Source: Flavobacteriaceae bacterium PRS1 (lineage in GTDB: Bacteria; Bacteroidota; Bacteroidia; Flavobacteriales; Flavobacteriaceae). Taken from it: DNA of 64,000 nucleotides. The notes under the pieces are model-generated. The model was given only the letters and a program-made list of their open reading frames with translations. It made no database searches and was not told the DNA's origin. The DNA lies in NCBI GenBank assembly GCA_003709165.1, contig RDRZ01000002.1, forward strand, positions 94,076 to 158,075, written 5' to 3'. Within the stretch, counting starts at the first letter, position 1. Each line of letters opens with the position of its first letter. The position numbers were made by a program, and so were the translations under genes. Of this stretch, positions 12,087-21,939 are shown in pieces.

Positions 12087-13075
12087 CTCACAGGTATTTT
12101 TAAAAATAGGTTATACGTGCTATTTTGCATTTTTATTTCTAGAATAAAATCACTTGCGAACAGTAATTTTAATCTTCTTTCAGTATTTTTTATCCCAATA
12201 CCTTGCTTATTTTCTTGATTTAAATTAGGATTAAAATTGTTAGAAAGTGTAAATTCTAAATATTTTTTATTTACAATTTCAAAACTCATATTTATCTTAA
12301 TTTTATCATTTTCTTTTAAGCCATGTTTAAAACAATTTTCTATAAACGATAAGAATAATAGAGGAGGCACCTCAACATCTTCAATATCTCCTGTAATATC
12401 CATTTCCGTTTCTACACGATCTTTAAATCTTATGTGTTCTATATCAAGATAATTATTAATATGGTTTATTTCTTGCAACAAACTTGCTTTTGAACTATTT
12501 ACCTCATACAAAACATATTGCATTAAATCTGACAGTTTAATGACTAACCGAGGAGCGTCATCAGATTTTTTCAAAGTTAGTGCATATAAATTATTTAAAG
12601 TATTAAAAAAGAAATGAGGTTGAATTTGTGTTCTTAAAAATTTTAATTCCGTACTTAATTGAAGCTTGGCCAAGTCTTCATTACGTTTTAATTCTAGTGG
12701 CCAGTCAATTAATAATTTAATAGCAGTAACAAATCCTAAAACATACAATTCTCCTAAAATTACAGCAATAATATGATTTCGCTCAAGAAATCGTCCTGAA
12801 TCTTCAGCTTCTGGCCATATTTCTTTAGTAACCAAAAGATAGTTCAATCCTGTTCTTACTAAATATACCAGAATCAACATTAAGGTTATTGACCCTAAAT
12901 ACTGTAGATACTTTTTTCTTAAAATGAATTTTGGTATTAAATAGTAAACATTAGTGTAAACTACAATGATATGAATTGGAAACTCAACAAAATTAGATTT
13001 TAACGAGTACCAATAATCATCAAAATAACTTCCCCATCTAATTACATTGAAAGTAAAGTATACCAACCAAAACAA
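12083..13075 (-). CDS. LytS-type sensor histidine kinase
   Basis: The membrane sensor partner of the downstream LytTR regulator. The N-terminal 125 residues hold about four hydrophobic helices; the His_kinase region follows with TQIQPHFFFNTLNNLYAL (phospho-His near 150), and the ATPase part has PPLLFLSFIENCFKHGL and NKQGIGIKNTERRLKLLF. The start is uncertain: the listed start is TTG, but the frame stays open upstream and encodes plausible sequence (IPIKYHI just before LFWLVYF) with no ATG, so translation may begin at a non-ATG codon near 13120. Signal unknown. Confidence 0.88.
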   Translation of the reverse strand: MFWLVYFTFNVIRWGSYFDDYWYSLKSNFVEFPIHIIVVYTNVYYLIPKFILRKKYLQYLGSITLMLILVYLVRTGLNYLLVTKEIWPEAEDSGRFLERNHIIAVILGELYVLGFVTAIKLLIDWPLELKRNEDLAKLQLSTELKFLRTQIQPHFFFNTLNNLYALTLKKSDDAPRLVIKLSDLMQYVLYEVNSSKASLLQEINHINNYLDIEHIRFKDRVETEMDITGDIEDVEVPPLLFLSFIENCFKHGLKENDKIKINMSFEIVNKKYLEFTLSNNFNPNLNQENKQGIGIKNTERRLKLLFASDFILEIKMQNSTYNLFLKIPVR

Positions 13076-13120
13076 AATATGGTACTTTATTGGTATTGTA
13101 TTATTTATACTTTTTTTTAA

Positions 13121-13590
13121 AAGTGAGATAATAGACGTGTTAAATGTTAATCTTTATACAAATACCTAGCAATTTTAACAATAAAATAGTTAAATAACAA
13201 TTAAATCAACATTTGTTTATTTATCGAAAATCATTTATCGTCAATTAATTGTTGTCTATGTATAAAAACGTGTAGTTTAGATATTTTTTTTTTAAAATAC
13301 TATTTAATTAAATACTATTGGTAATCAAATAGCTTTACAAATAATAAAGTCAACAATAGTTGTATTGAAAGAAATTTTAAAACAAAGCTTATAAAATGTG
13401 CTGTTTTAACTATTAAATGACACTGCCCTTCTTTCTAAGCTAAAAGTTCGATGTTTGAAAAAAAGGTAATCAAGTTTTTATAACGCTATAAATGTTGTAT
13501 TTTACTGTTCAAAATATTTCACTGAATAAAAACAAACATTGTTTAACCTTTTTTTATTTAATATTAACCCTTAAATTCAATCTAATCAAT
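13121..13590. promoter_or_regulatory. Divergent intergenic region between the kinase operon and susC
   Basis: About 470 bp of AT-rich sequence with no supported gene. The frame ATG at 13492 would add 33 residues before the susC signal peptide; these are not signal-like and I treat them as untranslated. The part nearest susC holds the TTCACTGAA block (13518-13543) and a T-rich tract. The half nearest the kinase presumably holds its promoter, but I see no confident TAnnTTTG box there. Confidence 0.5.
13518..13543 (+). promoter_or_regulatory. Putative operator, copy 1 (TTCACTGAA block upstream of susC)
   Basis: TTCACTGAA is a dyad (TTCA and TGAA around one base), followed by an A-rich spacer and AACATTGTT, itself a dyad (AACA/TGTT). 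By eye this 26-bp block matches the copy at 28264-28289 at 21 of 26 positions and the copy at 27187-27212 at 22 of 26. It lies 73 bp upstream of the susC ATG, almost the same distance as copy 2 has from its gene. The binding protein is unknown; the AraC regulator at 27.1 kb is the obvious candidate. Confidence 0.6.
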
Positions 13591-16500
13591 ATGAAAACAA
13601 AATTATTTAAAAATCTATTATTGTGTTGTTCTATTTTGCTTTTTGCTTATACACAAGCTCAAACTGTCTCTGGGAATGTGTCAGATGCAGATGGTCCATT
13701 AATAGGAACAAATGTCGTTGTAAAAGGAACCAATAATGGTGTTACAACAGACTTTGATGGTAATTACACCATAAACAATGTCGCATCAGATGCCATTTTA
13801 ACAATTAGTTATCTTGGGTATTTAACCCAAGATATATATGTTGAAGGTAGATCGACTATTGATATTATTATGGTGGAAGACACAAGTGAACTACAAGAAG
13901 TTGTAGTAACTGGGTATATCACTCAAACTAGAGGAGATATTACAGGATCCGTTTCATCAGTTAATATGGATGAAGCTGTAAAGGTTCCTGTAATAAATGT
14001 TGCAGAGGCACTTCAAGGAAGAGTTACTGGTGTTTCTGTAGTTATTAATTCTCAGCCAGGAGCAGCTCCAAAAATTACAATTCGTGGATTTGGAACAAGC
14101 AACAATACTAATCCATTATATATAATTAATGGAGTGCAAACACTCGATGCGAACATACTTAATAGTATTAATCCTTCAGATATTGAACAAATGAACGTGT
14201 TAAAAGATGCCGCAGCCGCAATATATGGTGCTAGAGCTTCTAATGGGGTTATTATAATTACTACTAAAAGTGGTGGTTATAATATGGATAAAGCTAAAAT
14301 ATCCGTTGATTTTTACACGGGTACTTCTAAGGCTACAAACCTTCCAGGTCTTTTAAATGCACAACAACACGGAGATATGATATTTCAAAGTTTGCTTAAT
14401 GATGGTGCAGTGGTTACACATCCACAATATGGTTCAGGTGCTACTCCTGTAATTCCTTCACAACTAATAGGTGTAAGAGAAGATGCAAGCGTACTGCCTA
14501 ATGGGACATATTGGCCAGACGCTATTACACGAAATGCGCCGACTAGTAATCTTAGTATCTCCATGCAAAATGGAACAGAAACAGGAAAATATTATATGTC
14601 TGTAAATTACCTGACAAGAGAAGGAATATTAAATTATACTGGGTTTAAGCGTGCAACCACTATGTTAAATTCAGAGTTTAAAGTCTTGGATAATAAATTG
14701 CAAATAGGAGAACATTTAAATGTTTCATATTCTAATACAAGAGCAGGAAATGGTGGGGCATTTGAAAACTCTATAAGAAGTAGTCCGTTAATTCCTGTTT
14801 ATGATGATAATGGGAACTTTGCAGGAACTTATAGTAATTCTGCAGGATTAGGAAATGCCAGAAATCCAGCTTCACAATTATTTAGATCTAGAAATAACTT
14901 TAACAAGTCGTTAAGAGTTTTTGGAGATGTTTATCTAAAAGCCAACATAACTGACGATTTAACTTTTAAAACTACTTTGGCAGGAAGCGTGCAGTCGTTT
15001 GATACAAGAGCCTTCAATGCTTTAGATCCTGAACATGGTGAGCCAATTTCTACCAATACATTAACCGAAACAGATCTTCTTAATTATGAATGGACTTGGA
15101 GTAATACGCTTAATTACAAAAAATCTTTTGGAGAACACGCCTTAAATGTCTTAGTTGGTATTGAAGCAGTTGAGGAAAGTGGAAGAGGTAAAGGTATTAG
15201 CCGTAATGGGTATTTATTTGAAACACCAGATTTCTACTTATTGAGCAATGGATCTGCAACACCAAATATAGCATATGCTTATCAATATACCAATACTTTA
15301 TGGTCAGTTTTCGGAACAGCTAATTATAATTATAACCGCAAATATTTTGCTACAGCTACACTTCGTCGAGATCAATCTTCTCGTTTCAAAGGAGATAACC
15401 AAAGTGATATATTTCCTTCTTTTAGTGTAGGTTGGTTATTAAGTAAAGAAGATTTCTACCCGGATGATGCGTTAATAAACAGAATTAAATTAAAAGCATC
15501 TTATGGTGAATTAGGAAATCAGACCTTACCTGGTGAAAATTTAACTGAGAATGTTTCGGCTTTAAATGAAGGTTTAGCTAATTATTCATTTAATGGGACT
15601 TCCATATCAACTGGCGCCATATTAGCTAGTGTAGGAAATCCTGACTTGGTATGGGAAACCAGTGTTTCTACAAATTTTGGTATAGATTTAACAGCGTTTG
15701 ATAATAAACTAAATTTGGGATTAGAATTTTTTAAAATAGAAACTAAAAATTTAATCACACCCGATAATAGTTTAATAAGTACAACAGCGATTGATGCTGC
15801 TGCTCCTTTAGTAAATTTAGGTGATGTTGAGAATAAAGGTTTTGAATTGAGCCTTGGTTTCCATGATAAAACTAGTTCTGGTTGGTCTTATGGTATTGAT
15901 CTAAATCTATCCAGCTATAAAAATGAAGTTACCGCCTTAATAAGTGATTATCAAATAGGTTATACTGGTTTTAGAGGTGGCGCTGTAACAAGAACAGAAG
16001 TAGGCCGTCCAATATCATCTTTTTATGGACGTGTTGTTGAAGGATTTGATGCCAATGGTAGATTTTTATATAAAGATATAAATGGGGATGGTATAACTAA
16101 TGACGAAGATCGTACTTATATTGGTTCTCCGCATCCTGATTTTACTTATGGTATCAATTTAACGGCAGCTTATAAAAGTTTTGATACATCTATATTTTTT
16201 ACAGGTTCTCAAGGAAATGATATTTATAACTATGAGAAGATTTATACAGATTTTCCAACCTTTTTTAATGGAAATAGAAGTACACGTGTTCTGAATTCTT
16301 GGACTCCAAGCAATACGAATGCTGCTCTTCCAGCCTTGAGCCAAACAATTACAAACAATGAAACCAGTCCTAATACTTATTTTGTAGAGGATGGTTCTTA
16401 CTTAAGATTAAAAAACTTACAAATCGGTTATACATTCTCTGATGATATTTCTAATAAAATAGGTATGGATTCTTTCCGTATATACTTACAAGGAACTAAT

Positions 16501-16632
16501 TTATTTACGATGACAGATTATGAAGGAATTGATCCAGAAATAATTTCGAATGATAATTTAACTTTAGGGGTAGATAATCAAATCTATCCTATATCTCAAA
16601 TATACACTTTTGGTGTTAACTTAAAATTTTAA
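13591..16632 (+). CDS. susC: SusC-like TonB-linked outer-membrane transporter
   Basis: Imports oligosaccharides across the outer membrane together with the SusD lid. About 1013 residues from the chosen start MKTKLFKNLL, which gives a clean signal peptide ending AYTQAQ. Next are the CarboxypepD_reg-like domain (GTNVVVKGTNNGVTTDFDG), the TonB-box-like stretch ELQEVVVTGY, the plug with MNVLKDAAAAIYGARASNGV (typical SusC), and a barrel ending IYTFGVNLKF. susD starts 4 bp downstream. The TTCACTGAA block lies 73 bp upstream. A further in-frame ATG at 13492 is judged not to be the start. Intact; the locus suggests a glycoside or disaccharide substrate. Confidence 0.95.
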   Translation: MKTKLFKNLLLCCSILLFAYTQAQTVSGNVSDADGPLIGTNVVVKGTNNGVTTDFDGNYTINNVASDAILTISYLGYLTQDIYVEGRSTIDIIMVEDTSELQEVVVTGYITQTRGDITGSVSSVNMDEAVKVPVINVAEALQGRVTGVSVVINSQPGAAPKITIRGFGTSNNTNPLYIINGVQTLDANILNSINPSDIEQMNVLKDAAAAIYGARASNGVIIITTKSGGYNMDKAKISVDFYTGTSKATNLPGLLNAQQHGDMIFQSLLNDGAVVTHPQYGSGATPVIPSQLIGVREDASVLPNGTYWPDAITRNAPTSNLSISMQNGTETGKYYMSVNYLTREGILNYTGFKRATTMLNSEFKVLDNKLQIGEHLNVSYSNTRAGNGGAFENSIRSSPLIPVYDDNGNFAGTYSNSAGLGNARNPASQLFRSRNNFNKSLRVFGDVYLKANITDDLTFKTTLAGSVQSFDTRAFNALDPEHGEPISTNTLTETDLLNYEWTWSNTLNYKKSFGEHALNVLVGIEAVEESGRGKGISRNGYLFETPDFYLLSNGSATPNIAYAYQYTNTLWSVFGTANYNYNRKYFATATLRRDQSSRFKGDNQSDIFPSFSVGWLLSKEDFYPDDALINRIKLKASYGELGNQTLPGENLTENVSALNEGLANYSFNGTSISTGAILASVGNPDLVWETSVSTNFGIDLTAFDNKLNLGLEFFKIETKNLITPDNSLISTTAIDAAAPLVNLGDVENKGFELSLGFHDKTSSGWSYGIDLNLSSYKNEVTALISDYQIGYTGFRGGAVTRTEVGRPISSFYGRVVEGFDANGRFLYKDINGDGITNDEDRTYIGSPHPDFTYGINLTAAYKSFDTSIFFTGSQGNDIYNYEKIYTDFPTFFNGNRSTRVLNSWTPSNTNAALPALSQTITNNETSPNTYFVEDGSYLRLKNLQIGYTFSDDISNKIGMDSFRIYLQGTNLFTMTDYEGIDPEIISNDNLTLGVDNQIYPISQIYTFGVNLKF

Positions 16633-16636
16633 AACT

Positions 16637-18313
16637 ATGAAAACAAAAATTGGTTATTTTTTACTTATGTTAGTTGGGGTATTAGCGTGTAGTGAAGATT
16701 TTACAGAGACCCCTGCCGTTGGTGCGTTAAGCGACCAAGCACTTCAAAATGCAGTAGGTGTAGATTTATTACTTACTGGGGCTTACTCAGTTTTAGATGG
16801 AGCTAGTAACAATGGAAGTGGATGGACTACCAGTGGTGATAACTGGTGGTTTGATGCCATGTCAGATGATGCCCATAAAGGAAGTACAGACGGTGATCAA
16901 GCCGATTTGTATTTATTAGAAATCTTAGATTGGACAAGTGGAAATCCGTATCTTTTAGGTAAATGGAAAGCTCTTTATGCTGGTGAAAATAGAGCCAATG
17001 CTGTAATCTCATTGATTGGTACTATTGAAGAAGGTGATTTTTCAGTACAATTAGCCGAAGCTAGATTTTTAAGAGGGCACTATAATTTTGAACTTCAAAA
17101 AATATTTGGAAATGTTGCTTATATCTCTGATGAGAACTATGCAAATGTAGAGTTCAACCAGCCTAACCCTGGCCCAATTTGGGATCAAATTGAGGCAGAT
17201 TTCGAATTTGCTATGAGTAATTTACCTAGCTCTCAAGGAGCTGATGTAGGACGTCCAAACTCCTGGACCGCTCAGGCTTTTTTAGGAAAAGTGCATTTAT
17301 TTCAATCCGATTGGGGTCAAGCATTATCCTTGCTTACAGGCGTAATTAATAGCGGCACATATGCATTATTGCCAGAATTTGTAGATAATTTTCGCCTTGC
17401 TGGAGACAACAGCATTGAATCTGTTTTTGCAATTCAATTTACTGCCGATGGAGGACAATCTTTTAACGGTAACCAAGGAGGTACCTTAAATTTTGGCGGA
17501 CCTAATGGTTGGTGCTGTGGATTTTACCAACCTACACAAGATTTAGCAAATGCTTTTCAAACCTCTAGTGGTTTACCTTTGTTAGATACCTATAACCAGA
17601 CGGATGTTGCTAATGATTATGGGGTTACTTCTTCTGAAGCCTTTTCGGCACATACGGGACCTTTAGATCCTAGAATTGATTATACGTTAGGAAGAAGAAC
17701 AATTCAGTACAATGGATGGGGAGAAATGATAGGGAAAGATTGGATTCGTGCTGGCTTTGCTGATATATCTGGACCTTATTTACCAAAGAAAAACGTTTAT
17801 TACATAGGTGAAGATGCTAATATGGGCACCGGTGGATGGGGTCAACAACATTCTGGTATTAATTATCATATCATGAGATATTCTGATGTGTTGTTAATGG
17901 CTGCAGAAGCTGCAGTTGAAACTGGCGATATGAATACAGCTTTAGATTATGTAAATCAAGTTAGAAGTAGAGCAAAGAATATGAGCTATGTGCAAAATCT
18001 TGATGAAACAGGAGATGCTGCTAATTATGAGATAGAATTATATACTACCTTAGGTGGTCAAGACAATGCGAGAAAGGCAGTACGCTTTGAACGTCGTATT
18101 GAACTTGGCATGGAGGGACATAGATTATTTGACATAAGAAGATGGAATAATGGTACAACAACTATGAATGATTATTTTACTAATGAATCACGTGTAATTA
18201 CTTCTTTTGCTGGTAAGGCAAATACTTATGAAGCGAAACATAATATGTGTCCAATTCCTTTAACAGCAATTGATTTAAGTGGTGGAATCTTAACTCAAAA
18301 TTCTGGGTATTAA
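16637..18313 (+). CDS. susD: SusD/RagB-family surface glycan-binding lipoprotein
   Basis: The 558-residue partner of the SusC transporter. The N-terminus MKTKIGYFLLMLVGVLACSEDF is a lipoprotein signal with Cys at the cleavage site. The SusD fold is shown by ENRANAVISLI, QLAEARFLRGHYNFELQKIFG, the TPR-like PNSWTAQAFLGKVHLFQSDW and the C-terminal AARKAV-type segment RFERRIELGMEGHRLFDIRRW. It ends in PIPLTAIDLSGGILTQNSGY, the usual family ending. Co-transcribed with susC (4-bp gap), then a strong terminator. Intact, although several downstream pathway genes are broken. Confidence 0.95.
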   Translation: MKTKIGYFLLMLVGVLACSEDFTETPAVGALSDQALQNAVGVDLLLTGAYSVLDGASNNGSGWTTSGDNWWFDAMSDDAHKGSTDGDQADLYLLEILDWTSGNPYLLGKWKALYAGENRANAVISLIGTIEEGDFSVQLAEARFLRGHYNFELQKIFGNVAYISDENYANVEFNQPNPGPIWDQIEADFEFAMSNLPSSQGADVGRPNSWTAQAFLGKVHLFQSDWGQALSLLTGVINSGTYALLPEFVDNFRLAGDNSIESVFAIQFTADGGQSFNGNQGGTLNFGGPNGWCCGFYQPTQDLANAFQTSSGLPLLDTYNQTDVANDYGVTSSEAFSAHTGPLDPRIDYTLGRRTIQYNGWGEMIGKDWIRAGFADISGPYLPKKNVYYIGEDANMGTGGWGQQHSGINYHIMRYSDVLLMAAEAAVETGDMNTALDYVNQVRSRAKNMSYVQNLDETGDAANYEIELYTTLGGQDNARKAVRFERRIELGMEGHRLFDIRRWNNGTTTMNDYFTNESRVITSFAGKANTYEAKHNMCPIPLTAIDLSGGILTQNSGY

Positions 18314-18348
18314 ATATTAAGTGTTGGTTTTTTAATTTTTATATTAGT

Positions 18349-18392
18349 CCAATTATGAAAACAGAGCTTAATCGCTCTGTTTTCATAATTGG
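18349..18392 (+). terminator. Terminator after susCD: 19-bp perfect inverted repeat
   Basis: A perfect 19-bp stem runs from CCAATTATG at its base to the apical ACAGAGC, with a 6-nt loop TTAATC and the complement starting GCTCTGT. It lies 36 bp after the susD stop and separates susCD from the FG-GAP gene. The stem is unusually long for a terminator, so an mRNA 3'-end stabiliser is also possible. Confidence 0.8.
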
Positions 18393-18534
18393 GCATTAGA
18401 TTGTTAGATCAAAAGTTCTTAAGAATTTATTAAAATATAAAATATTTTCAGCATTACTAATATTTTAGTTATATTTATTTGGCCTGTATCTTTTGTAATG
18501 ACCTACATTAAATCAATATAAATTCTATTTTATC

Positions 18535-21500
18535 ATGCATAAAATATGCTTCAGATTGGGTATTTTTCTATTACTAATTTCATGTACTTCTTGTCAAAAA
18601 AAAGAGGAGAACACTACCAAAATATTTAATCAATTAACTCCTAAACAAACTGGTATTTTTTTTGCTAATAATTTGATAGAAACGGACTCTTTAAATTATT
18701 TCTCTTATGCATATATGTATATGGGTGGAGGTGTAGCAGCTGGCGATTTTAATAATGATGGTTTAAATGATTTGTTTTTTACCGGAAATATGGTGCCCAA
18801 TAAATTATACCTTAACAAAGGAGGATTAAAGTTCGAAGATATTAGTAAACAAGCAGGAATAGAAGGTGATAAGCGTTGGTTTACCGGAGTTACCACGGCC
18901 GATGTTAATGGCGATGGGTATTTAGATATTTACTGCTCGGTAGGAGGGAAATTCGAACCAAAAAACAATCTGCTCTATATTAATAATGGAGATATGACCT
19001 TTACTGAACGTGCTGAAGAGTATGGTATTGATGACATTGGCAATTCAGTACAAGCAACATTTTTTGATTATGACCTAGATGGAGATTTAGATTTATATGT
19101 CGCAAATTACCCGCCTACTCCATTTAATGCTCCTAATCAATTTTATCAATTTAAAATGTATAACACCAAAGATATAGAAACCGATAAGCTATATAGAAAT
19201 GACGGTGGTAAATTTACAAATGTAACAGATGAAGCCGGATTGCGATCTTTTGGATTATCGCTAAGTGTTACGGTAAGCGACCTAAATCAGGATGGATGGC
19301 CAGATATATATGTCTCCAACGATTTTAGCACACCAGATTACCTATATATTAATAACGGAGACGGTACCTTTAAAGAGCAAGTTAAAGAAGCTACAGATCA
19401 GATTTCTTTTTATGGAATGGGTGTAGATATAGCCGATTATAACAATGACGGACTATTAGACATTTTTCAAGTAGATATGGATGCGCCTAATAACAGACGT
19501 GCAAAAGCGAATATGGCCAGTATGAATCCACAATTGTTTTGGGGTACGGTCAATTCAGGGTTTCACTACCAATATATGCATAATTGCCTCCAGTTAAACA
19601 CAGGAAATATTATAAATAATACACCTACCTTCAGCAATGTAAGCCGGTTATCAGGAGCTTCTTCTACAGACTGGAGTTGGGGGCCCTTATTTGCAGATTT
19701 AGATAATGATGGTTGGAAAGATTTATTTATTACTAATGGGATCAGAAGAGAAGTTAATAACCGTGATTATTTTAAAATGTTGGAAGGTGTCAAAAATCTG
19801 AACGATAGTCTACTCGAACGTACCTTACAAATTCCTTTCGAAAAAATAGACAATTATGTTTTTCGAAATAAAGGAGATCTCACTTTTGAAAAAATGAATC
19901 AGAAATGGGGTATAAGTTTTAAAGGATTTTCTAATGGTGCAGTCTATGTTGATTTGGATAATGACGGAGATCTTGAAATTGTAGTAAATAATATTGATGA
20001 TTATGCCAGTATATTCGAGAATAAAAGCTCTGAAATAAACAATTTTATCATATTAAAACTGAACGGTACCCATATGAATAGATTTGGCTTAGGTGCTAAA
20101 GTTGAAATTAAATCTGAAGGGATTACTCAAATACAAGAGCTAACCCTAACGAGAGGTTATCAATCTTCTGTTGCTCCCGAACTTCATTTTGGATTAGGAA
20201 AATCTGAACTGATTAACCAGTTAACAATTACCTGGCCAGATGGTAATGTACAGATATTAAACAATATCGTAGCGAACCAGATTTTGCAATTAAAACACGA
20301 GGAATCTATCCCTGTAAAAATGATTGTTAAAGATCAAAAGCGTCTATTTGTTAATGTCACTGAACAATTGGGATTAAAACACAAACACAGTGAGAATTTG
20401 TATGATGATTTTATAAAAGAAGTACTGTTGCCACATCGTACCTCTACGTTTGGTCCATATTTATCTATAGGTGATCTTAACAATGATAATATGGAAGATT
20501 TCTTTATCTCAGGAGCCTCACAGTACAAATCAGGATTGTATTTTCAAACCTCCGAAGGCTTTGAACAACAACACACCATTCTTGATGAAGATAATAAGTA
20601 TGAAGATATGGGGTCGTTGATGTTTGATGCTGATAATGATGGTGACTTAGATTTATATGTTGTGAGTGGAGGTAATGAATTTGACGCGGGGTCTGAAATG
20701 TTGCAAGATAGATTATTTCTCAATGATGGATCAGGAAATTTAACAAGAGCTATTGGCGCTTTGCCTATTATGCTTACCAGCGGGTCAAGGGTATACAATG
20801 CAGATTTTGATAATGATGGGGATATGGATTTGTTTGTTTGTGGAAGGCTTGTTCCGGGAAATTATCCTGCTCCGGCAAGAAGTTATATCTTGGAAAATAA
20901 AAGCACCCCAGATAACATCCTTTTTGTAGATGTTACAGAAGATATCTCACCTGAACTTTTTAAACCAGGGCTCGTAACAGCAGCCTCCTGGAGCGATTAT
21001 AATAACGATGGATGGGTAGACTTAATTGTGACAGGTGAATGGATGCCTATTCGGGTTTTTCAAAATATCAATGGAAAATTAAAAGAGACCTCAAAAAAAA
21101 TGGGCTTAGATAAAAGCACTGGATGGTGGTTTAGTATAGCTAATGGAGATTTTGATAACGATGGAGATCTTGATTTTATCTTGGGAAATCTGGGTTTAAA
21201 TTACAAATACAAATCCTCTGAAGGAAAAACATTTGATATCTATTTAAATGATTTTGATAAAAACAATAGTAACGATATTGTGTTAAGCTATTATAACGAA
21301 GGTGAAAAATATCCTGTTAGAGGGCGTGAGTGTTCCTCGCAACAAATACCAGCTATAAAAGGTAAATTTAAAAATTACGAGTCCTACTCAAATGCTAATT
21401 TAGTAGATATTTATACTGAAAAAGACCTTGAAGAATCATTGCATTATCAAGTAAATACTTTTGCAAGTATGTATATGGAAAACAAAGGGGACAAATTTGT

Positions 21501-21822
21501 GCTTCATGAATTACCAAACATGGCACAATTGTCAAGTATAAATCAAATTATTCCTTATGATTTTGATGCCGATGGTAATCTCGATTTTGTTCTGGCAGGA
21601 AATTTATATGCTTCCGAGGTTGAAACCCCGCGGAATGATGCTGGAAAAGGCATGTTTATGAAAGGTGATGGTCATGGTAATTTTAAAGCCATCCCTTATG
21701 TAAACAGTGGATTATATACAGCAAAAGACGTTAAGGATTTAGCGATGATAACAATAAAAGGTAAACGGATGATTCTAGTCGCTAATAACGATACTTATAT
21801 AGAAGTCGTTAAATTTAATTAA
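18535..21822 (+). CDS. FG-GAP/VCBS repeat lipoprotein with ASPIC/UnbV domain
   Basis: A 1095-residue exported protein. The N-terminus MHKICFRLGIFLLLISCTSC is a lipoprotein signal. Calcium-binding FG-GAP repeats fill two blocks, for example DFNNDGLNDLFF, DVNGDGYLDIYC, DYDLDGDLDLYV and DADNDGDLDLYV. Between them (about 520-590) is an ASPIC/UnbV domain with ELTLTRGYQSSVAPELHFGLG and LTITWPDGN. Such proteins often stand next to SusCD pairs in Bacteroidota and are thought to act at the cell surface in glycan handling, but no activity is established. It lies behind the susCD terminator and probably has its own promoter (TATCTTTTG near 18487). Intact. Confidence 0.88.
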   Translation: MHKICFRLGIFLLLISCTSCQKKEENTTKIFNQLTPKQTGIFFANNLIETDSLNYFSYAYMYMGGGVAAGDFNNDGLNDLFFTGNMVPNKLYLNKGGLKFEDISKQAGIEGDKRWFTGVTTADVNGDGYLDIYCSVGGKFEPKNNLLYINNGDMTFTERAEEYGIDDIGNSVQATFFDYDLDGDLDLYVANYPPTPFNAPNQFYQFKMYNTKDIETDKLYRNDGGKFTNVTDEAGLRSFGLSLSVTVSDLNQDGWPDIYVSNDFSTPDYLYINNGDGTFKEQVKEATDQISFYGMGVDIADYNNDGLLDIFQVDMDAPNNRRAKANMASMNPQLFWGTVNSGFHYQYMHNCLQLNTGNIINNTPTFSNVSRLSGASSTDWSWGPLFADLDNDGWKDLFITNGIRREVNNRDYFKMLEGVKNLNDSLLERTLQIPFEKIDNYVFRNKGDLTFEKMNQKWGISFKGFSNGAVYVDLDNDGDLEIVVNNIDDYASIFENKSSEINNFIILKLNGTHMNRFGLGAKVEIKSEGITQIQELTLTRGYQSSVAPELHFGLGKSELINQLTITWPDGNVQILNNIVANQILQLKHEESIPVKMIVKDQKRLFVNVTEQLGLKHKHSENLYDDFIKEVLLPHRTSTFGPYLSIGDLNNDNMEDFFISGASQYKSGLYFQTSEGFEQQHTILDEDNKYEDMGSLMFDADNDGDLDLYVVSGGNEFDAGSEMLQDRLFLNDGSGNLTRAIGALPIMLTSGSRVYNADFDNDGDMDLFVCGRLVPGNYPAPARSYILENKSTPDNILFVDVTEDISPELFKPGLVTAASWSDYNNDGWVDLIVTGEWMPIRVFQNINGKLKETSKKMGLDKSTGWWFSIANGDFDNDGDLDFILGNLGLNYKYKSSEGKTFDIYLNDFDKNNSNDIVLSYYNEGEKYPVRGRECSSQQIPAIKGKFKNYESYSNANLVDIYTEKDLEESLHYQVNTFASMYMENKGDKFVLHELPNMAQLSSINQIIPYDFDADGNLDFVLAGNLYASEVETPRNDAGKGMFMKGDGHGNFKAIPYVNSGLYTAKDVKDLAMITIKGKRMILVANNDTYIEVVKFN

Positions 21823-21906
21823 TTTCTTCTATAATATTATATAAGCGTGTATTGTATTTAGTATATTGATTTTTTTAACAAGTATAAAAATAAAATAACT
21901 TTTATT

Positions 21907-21914
21907 TAAATTTG
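21907..21914 (+). promoter_or_regulatory. Promoter -7 box for the azurin-like gene
   Basis: TAAATTTG fits the TAnnTTTG consensus and lies 26 bp before the start codon of the azurin-like gene. No convincing -33 TTG at 19 bp spacing. Confidence 0.5.
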
Positions 21915-21939
21915 CATCACATAAAACAAAACAGATAAA

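Noticed and set aside
13492..13590. N-terminal extension of SusC from ATG 13492
   Set aside because: The 33 added residues do not look like a signal peptide, while MKTKLFKNLL at 13591 starts a clean one; the TTCACTGAA block would also fall inside the coding sequence.
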